Below are positions 43,486 to 47,847 of a stretch of DNA of 47,847 bases, piece by piece. Each line of letters starts with the position of its first letter. The first letter of the stretch is position 1. The DNA is from Bacillota bacterium (lineage in GTDB: Bacteria > Bacillota_I > Bacilli_A > ML615J-28 > CAG-698): contig JAEYQM010000085.1 in assembly GCA_023410025.1 (NCBI GenBank), positions 1-47,847 on the forward strand, written 5' to 3'. The notes below the pieces were generated by a model. It searched no databases. It had not been told where the DNA came from and worked only from the letters and a program-made list of their open reading frames with translations. The position numbers were made by a program, and so were the translations under genes.

Positions 43486-44526
43486 CTATAAATTGCTTAA
43501 TATATAATTGCCTAGACGGCCTCTAAAACCATTAATTAAAGAATTATCTCTAGTAGGGTGTACCCTATTAGTTAACATACAAAACGCTACTTTATTGTCG
43601 CGATCAATAAAAACATGTGTTCCAGTAAAACCTGTATGCATTATTGTATTAGCACTAGCTAGATCTCCAGACACAGGGAAATCGCTCTTAACAATCCAAC
43701 CTAGTCCACGTTTATTACCCACAAGGCTTATACCAATTTTTTCTTCAACTTGGGGTTTAAATAATAAATCTATTACCTTCGTACTTAATATTCTTTTGTT
43801 ATTATAAACGCCATCGTTTAAAATCATTTGTAAGAAATTATTAATATCTTTTACAGTAGAGAATAATCCAGCATGACCAGCAACACCACCTAATGTGTGA
43901 GCTTTTTCGTCATGAACATATCCACGATCAATATAGCCACCACGGTCTTCAGTTGGTGCACATCTATTTACATCAACTGGATTATAGCAAGAGTCTTTCA
44001 TTTCTAACGGTTTAAATATATTTTCTGAAACAATTTCATCTAATTTTTGTTTAGTTATTTTTTCAATTATAAATCCTAATAATATAAATCCTATGTCTGA
44101 ATATACAATTCTAGTGTTCTTTTCATATTTTAAATCCACACTAAAAATATGTTCAATTAGTTCTTCTTTTGTTTTGTATAAGGCTCTACTAACATCAGCT
44201 GGAAGCCCAGATGAATGAGTTAATAAATCCCAAACAGTTATATCTTTATGTTTAAATTCAGGTAAAAAATAATTTACGTAATCATATAGACGAAGTAACC
44301 CTCTATCTAGTAGGATCATAAGTGCTGTAGTTGTGCAAACAACTTTAGTAAGTGATGCCATATCGTAAAGAGTATCTATATCATTTGCTTCAACACTAGG
44401 ATATAATGCCTTATTTCCAAGCGAATTAAAATAACTTTTTCCATTGGCTACTAAACAATAGTTTGCACCAGGAAAACTACCACGATTAATTTCTGTTTCT
44501 ATTAATTTATTTAAACCTGATATCAT
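43486..44526 (-). CDS. Beta-lactamase-fold serine hydrolase, AmiE-like
   Basis: A class C beta-lactamase/PBP-fold serine hydrolase of 346 residues. S-L-T-K (Ser58, Lys61) is the catalytic S-x-x-K, Y-S-D at 142-144 replaces the usual Y-x-N, and H-T-G-F-T-G near 297 is the third motif. B. subtilis AmiE (YbbE), which cleaves MurNAc from the stem peptide, belongs to this family and is encoded beside nagZ, namZ and murQ, so the same role is the best inference here. There is no signal peptide, in agreement with cytosolic digestion. A D-amino acid peptidase or an esterase remains possible. It starts 3 bp after lysA-M19, with AAGGGG upstream. Confidence 0.78.
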   Translation of the reverse strand: MISGLNKLIETEINRGSFPGANYCLVANGKSYFNSLGNKALYPSVEANDIDTLYDMASLTKVVCTTTALMILLDRGLLRLYDYVNYFLPEFKHKDITVWDLLTHSSGLPADVSRALYKTKEELIEHIFSVDLKYEKNTRIVYSDIGFILLGFIIEKITKQKLDEIVSENIFKPLEMKDSCYNPVDVNRCAPTEDRGGYIDRGYVHDEKAHTLGGVAGHAGLFSTVKDINNFLQMILNDGVYNNKRILSTKVIDLLFKPQVEEKIGISLVGNKRGLGWIVKSDFPVSGDLASANTIMHTGFTGTHVFIDRDNKVAFCMLTNRVHPTRDNSLINGFRGRLGNYILSNL

Positions 44527-44529
44527 TGA

Positions 44530-46719
44530 TTATCCCCTTAACACAATTTTATCTTTAAATTTATTATAAAAATTCTTAATACAAATCTTCTCAATTTCTT
44601 CTTCACTAAATCCGGCTTCATTTAGTTTTTCAGTAATTTTGTATACTAAATGGGCTCCACTAACTTCCTCAATATTACTATTTGGAAATTCATTTAAGTA
44701 ATCCATAAAATCAAATCCAAAGCATACATTATCAATACCCATAATATTTACAGCGTATTTTACATGTTCCATAAACTTATCAAGTGTTTGTTCTTCCTTA
44801 TTTGGTGAAACAAAGTTGTTAGCAAGAGTTAATCCTAATAAACCATCAACCTTTTTTAATGCTAACATTTGTTCATCAGTTACATTTCTTACATGATTAC
44901 ATAAAGTTTTAATATTACCATGTGAGTAAATAATATTTTTATTTACAACTTCTAAAGCCTCAAAGAATGATTTTTCATTTAAATGAGCAAGGTCAATGAT
45001 CATATCAAGGTCTTGCATTTTCTTTAATAATTCAATTCCTTTTGGTTTTAACCCATGAGTAGGATCTGCTTTAGCACCTGTTGCATATTCATTTTCTTCA
45101 TTCCATGTTAGCATTGCATGTCTGAATCCCATGTTATAAAGAACTTCGATATCTTCAACTTTCTTTAAATTCCTTAATCCTTCTAAACCTAAAATTACCT
45201 CAAATCCAGGTAATTTTTTCATATCAACTTGTTCTAATGCAACTTTACATGCATTGATTAAATCAAACTCGTCCGGTGAATATACAGTCCATACTGCTTT
45301 TGTAACATTACTGTTTAATAATTGTTTAACATGGAAATCTTCAAATCGATTTACAATTCCAGCTTCTTTTTTCTTGTATAGATCATATAAAACATCACAA
45401 TGAATATCAAAATATTTTTGATTTGAAAATACAGATGTTCTAACTAAATCATCCATACTTTCTTTTTTTATTGCCATATTTACCTCCGTATCCCTAACAA
45501 ATATAACAGCATTTTTTAATGCACCATTATAGTTTGATGCCATTGAGTATCCATAGGCACCCGTTGAATAAGCAACTAAATAGTCACCCTTTCTAACATC
45601 ACTTAACATTATATCAGTGGCAACAATATCCCCTGATTCACAGCATTTTCCCACTACATCATATTTAATTAATTCTTTTTGATCAAACCTATTGGCTATG
45701 CCAACAGTATATTTTGCTTGATATAATGCAGGTCTAATATTATCTGTCATTCCCCCATCAACAAAGACATACTTTTTTCCACCGTAAGTTTCTTTTATTC
45801 CACCAACAGAGTAAACTGTAAATCCCGAGTCGCCAACGATACTTCTTCCTGGTTCAATCATAACTTTTTTTATGCTTAATTTTTCTTTAATAATTAGTTC
45901 ATCAAGCTTCGATACGATTAATTTTAGGATTAATTGAATATCAATTTCCGGATCACTATCTAAATATTTAATTCCAAATCCACCGCCAAGATTTAATATG
46001 GTCGTTTTAAAACCAAATTTATCTTCTACTTCTTTTATAAAACTAACCATTACTTCTATTTCTCCAATAAATGAATTAGGATTATTAATGTTTGATCCAA
46101 TATGAGAATGGAATCCTAATAAATTCATATAAGGGTTATTCTTACATAGTTCAATAATTTTAGATATTTTATCTAGATCATAAATAGATTCTCCAAATTT
46201 AGAACTAAGTAATGACGTTTTAATATAAGCATGGGTGTGGGCATCAATTCCAGGGTTAACTCTTAAAATTAGGTTAGCTTGTTTATTGATTTTTTTTGCT
46301 ATTTCATTAAGATTTATTGCTTCTTCTAAACTATCTAAAACAATTAAACCAATTTCATTTTTAACAGCATATTCTAATTCTTCATCAGATTTATTATTTC
46401 CATGAAGTACTATCTTTTTATTTGAGTAACCGCTTTTATTTATTAAATATAAGTCTCCTAAACTTACAGCATCAATTCCCATATTATATTCACTAATTAA
46501 TTTGCAAATATAAGGGGCTAAAAATGCTTTTGATGCATAAACTGTTTCGCATTCATATAATGAACTATTAAAATATTTATTAAACAAATCTAATTTATGT
46601 CTTATTTGTACTTCATCATAAATATATAACGGGGTTGTAAATGCTTTAGCTAATTCACTTACTTTATATTTACCAATATAAAGTTCATTGTGTTTTACAG
46701 TCATTGATTTAGTTTTCAT
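44530..46719 (-). CDS. Fusion of diaminopimelate decarboxylase (LysA) and M19 dipeptidase
   Basis: Residue numbers count from the ATG at 46731. Residues 1 to ~425 are LysA: PLP lysine K68 in Y-A-S-K-A, H-S-H-I-G-S-N-I, L-N-L-G-G-G-F-G-I, E-P-G-R-S-I-V-G and C-C-E-S-G-D. LysA turns meso-diaminopimelate into L-lysine. Residues ~437-733 are a membrane-dipeptidase-type M19 zinc enzyme with H444-x-D446, L-G-L-E-G, D-L-A-H and Y-S-H-G, which splits L-Xaa-D-Xaa dipeptides such as L-Ala-D-Glu. I take the ATG at 46719 as start (GGAG six bases before it) over the SD-less ATG at 46731. The frame is unbroken. An internal GGAGGT before Met419 could allow the dipeptidase to be made alone. It sits between dusB and the AmiE-like gene. 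Confidence 0.9.
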   Translation of the reverse strand: MKTKSMTVKHNELYIGKYKVSELAKAFTTPLYIYDEVQIRHKLDLFNKYFNSSLYECETVYASKAFLAPYICKLISEYNMGIDAVSLGDLYLINKSGYSNKKIVLHGNNKSDEELEYAVKNEIGLIVLDSLEEAINLNEIAKKINKQANLILRVNPGIDAHTHAYIKTSLLSSKFGESIYDLDKISKIIELCKNNPYMNLLGFHSHIGSNINNPNSFIGEIEVMVSFIKEVEDKFGFKTTILNLGGGFGIKYLDSDPEIDIQLILKLIVSKLDELIIKEKLSIKKVMIEPGRSIVGDSGFTVYSVGGIKETYGGKKYVFVDGGMTDNIRPALYQAKYTVGIANRFDQKELIKYDVVGKCCESGDIVATDIMLSDVRKGDYLVAYSTGAYGYSMASNYNGALKNAVIFVRDTEVNMAIKKESMDDLVRTSVFSNQKYFDIHCDVLYDLYKKKEAGIVNRFEDFHVKQLLNSNVTKAVWTVYSPDEFDLINACKVALEQVDMKKLPGFEVILGLEGLRNLKKVEDIEVLYNMGFRHAMLTWNEENEYATGAKADPTHGLKPKGIELLKKMQDLDMIIDLAHLNEKSFFEALEVVNKNIIYSHGNIKTLCNHVRNVTDEQMLALKKVDGLLGLTLANNFVSPNKEEQTLDKFMEHVKYAVNIMGIDNVCFGFDFMDYLNEFPNSNIEEVSGAHLVYKITEKLNEAGFSEEEIEKICIKNFYNKFKDKIVLRG
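45475..45487 (-). promoter_or_regulatory. Internal ribosome binding site and ATG inside lysA-M19
   Basis: On the minus strand GGAGGT (45482-45487) stands 4 bases before an in-frame ATG (45475-45477, Met419). Spacing and strength are as good as at real starts here. It precedes the dipeptidase domain, so a free C-terminal product is possible. Confidence 0.4.
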
Positions 46720-46732
46720 ATTATTCTCCATA

Positions 46733-47689
46733 CTACACTAAATAAGTATTTACTAATTGGGTAAATTCATTCAATGTAGTTACATAAACAAGTTTTTGTT
46801 TGAACTCCTTTGTATTTTCTAATCCTTTTACATATAAAGCTGCAAGACTGCGCATTTCCAACATAGCAATTTTTTCCCCTTTTAATTCCACTAAGTCATA
46901 TAGATGACGCATCATCATGCATAATCTGTCTTCTCTAGTTGGAGGAGTAAATTCTTTATTATTAAAATAATGATCTATTTCTTGGATTAACCATGGATTT
47001 CCCATAGCACCTCTACCAATCATAATGGCATCTACTTTTGTATATTCTAACATCTTAATCGCATCTTCAACTGATTTAATATCTCCATTGCCAATTACTG
47101 GTATACTTACAGCTTCTTTAGCCATTTTAATATAATCCAAATTTACTTTTCCACGGTATAAATCACTTTTTGTTCTACCATGAACGGCAATTACACTAGC
47201 TCCAGCTCTTTCGATTGCTTTTGCCACTTCAACAATATTTATACTATTATGATCCCAACCAGCTCTAATTTTTACACTAACTGGTTTTGATACATTTTGT
47301 ACAACGCCTCTAACCATATCTTCAATCTTTTTCACATCTTGAAGGAGATACGACCCACTATTAGCTTTTAACACTTTCTTTACAGGGCAACCCATATTGA
47401 TATCAATGATATCACATTGTGATTCTTTATCAATAATCTTTGCTGCTTTTATCATCTCATCAACATCACCACCAAATAATTGTAAACTTACTGGTGATTC
47501 ATCTTTATCTACATCAATCATCTCAAAAGTCTTTTTATTTTCATAAATTAGACCTTTGGCACTTACCATTTCACTATAAACTAAATTCGCACCCATTTCC
47601 TTCATTATCTTGCGATATACCTTATTTGTATATCCGGCTAATGGTGCGATTACTATTTTTCCATTTATATCTATATCTCTAATTTGCAT
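46733..47689 (-). CDS. dusB: tRNA-dihydrouridine synthase B
   Basis: An FMN enzyme that reduces uridines in the tRNA D-loop. The P-L-A-G-Y-T-N near the start, V-S-L-Q-L-F-G-G near residue 67, D-I-N-M-G-C-P-V-K-K-V (catalytic Cys near 101), K-I-R-A-G-W-D, H-G-R-T and I-G-R-G-A-M-G-N-P-W motifs are complete. The 318 residues are normal. AGGTGA lies before the ATG. It is the first gene of the third operon; lysA-M19 starts right behind it. Confidence 0.95.
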   Translation of the reverse strand: MQIRDIDINGKIVIAPLAGYTNKVYRKIMKEMGANLVYSEMVSAKGLIYENKKTFEMIDVDKDESPVSLQLFGGDVDEMIKAAKIIDKESQCDIIDINMGCPVKKVLKANSGSYLLQDVKKIEDMVRGVVQNVSKPVSVKIRAGWDHNSINIVEVAKAIERAGASVIAVHGRTKSDLYRGKVNLDYIKMAKEAVSIPVIGNGDIKSVEDAIKMLEYTKVDAIMIGRGAMGNPWLIQEIDHYFNNKEFTPPTREDRLCMMMRHLYDLVELKGEKIAMLEMRSLAALYVKGLENTKEFKQKLVYVTTLNEFTQLVNTYLV

Positions 47690-47714
47690 TTAAAATTCAC
47701 CTATTAATAACTAT

Positions 47715-47743
47715 ATTTTAACACAAATTACCATTAAAAACAA
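47715..47743 (-). promoter_or_regulatory. Promoter of the dusB-lysA/M19-amiE-ldcA-queH operon
   Basis: Minus-strand TTGTTT (47738-47743) and TAAAAT (47715-47720) have 17-bp spacing. The bases beyond, up to the window end, hold only AT-rich sequence with a weak 7-bp hairpin at 47784-47803. Confidence 0.5.
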
Positions 47744-47847
47744 GGAAATAAGAACAAATACTCATTTTATAATTTTTAAAAACAACTATAGGTTTATATA
47801 GTTTTGAATTAATACTTTAAGATTAGAAATTTAATAAAAATAAAAAA

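Noticed and set aside
47784..47803. Hairpin near the right edge as a terminator
   Set aside because: Only seven A/T-rich base pairs with no clear T run; the neighbouring gene is outside the window.
1..47847. Mycoplasma code (TGA as Trp)
   Set aside because: TGA ends several genes in ATGA overlaps, and Trp residues are encoded by TGG.
1..47847. CRISPR arrays, insertion sequences, tRNA or rRNA genes
   Set aside because: No regularly spaced repeats, transposase frames, terminal inverted repeats or tRNA/rRNA-like sequences were noticed on reading both strands.

Overview
This is an AT-rich window (roughly 30% G+C by eye) in which every gene but the first is on the minus strand. The genes are typical of low-GC Bacillota and of the standard-code Mollicutes lineages (Acholeplasma, Haloplasma or Izemoplasma types). 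TGA serves as a stop, for example in the ATGA overlaps at murK/anmK, anmK/murQ and nagB/GNAT. That excludes the Mycoplasma/Spiroplasma code. SpoVS and YmdB side by side, QueH, DusB, lactose-type permease pairs and an Etf-linked lactate dehydrogenase fit this placement. The window alone cannot show whether the organism has a wall.

Layout. 1-4.1 kb is housekeeping: a P-loop kinase cut by the window edge, Mrp, a GNAT, SpoVS and YmdB. 4.1-6.4 kb is a large Big2 lipoprotein. 6.6-10.0 kb is lctBCD, an electron-bifurcating type lactate dehydrogenase with EtfAB. 10.1-18.2 kb is a tightly overlapping operon for amino-sugar salvage: a DUF624 membrane protein, NamZ, a NagZ-MupG fusion, a MurK-like kinase, AnmK, MurQ and an alpha/beta hydrolase. 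18.25-20.9 kb holds a Big2-fused ABC solute-binding lipoprotein and a decayed tandem copy of it. 21-39.1 kb is a second long operon: GH20, a 994-residue solute-binding protein, two permease pairs flanking a beta-propeller/TPR protein, YIP1 and DUF5696 proteins, then NagZ, NagB and a double GNAT. 39.3-39.5 kb is a small membrane protein. 39.7-47.7 kb is a third operon: dusB, a LysA-dipeptidase fusion, an AmiE-like serine hydrolase, a double GNAT, LdcA, a GHL10 hydrolase and queH.

How it fits together (inference). The three operons look like one peptidoglycan scavenging island. Surface binding proteins and ABC permeases would import glycan fragments or muropeptides. No glycosidase or peptidase in the island has a signal peptide, so digestion would be cytosolic. 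NamZ, NagZ, GH20 and GHL10 would take the sugars apart. AmiE, LdcA and the M19 dipeptidase would take the stem peptide apart. LysA would turn meso-diaminopimelate into lysine. MurK, AnmK and MurQ would give GlcNAc-6-P plus D-lactate, NagB would feed glycolysis, and LctBCD would oxidise the lactate. Two enzyme fusions, NagZ-MupG and LysA-M19, are the most unusual features. No ABC ATPase, NagA or dedicated regulator is in the window.
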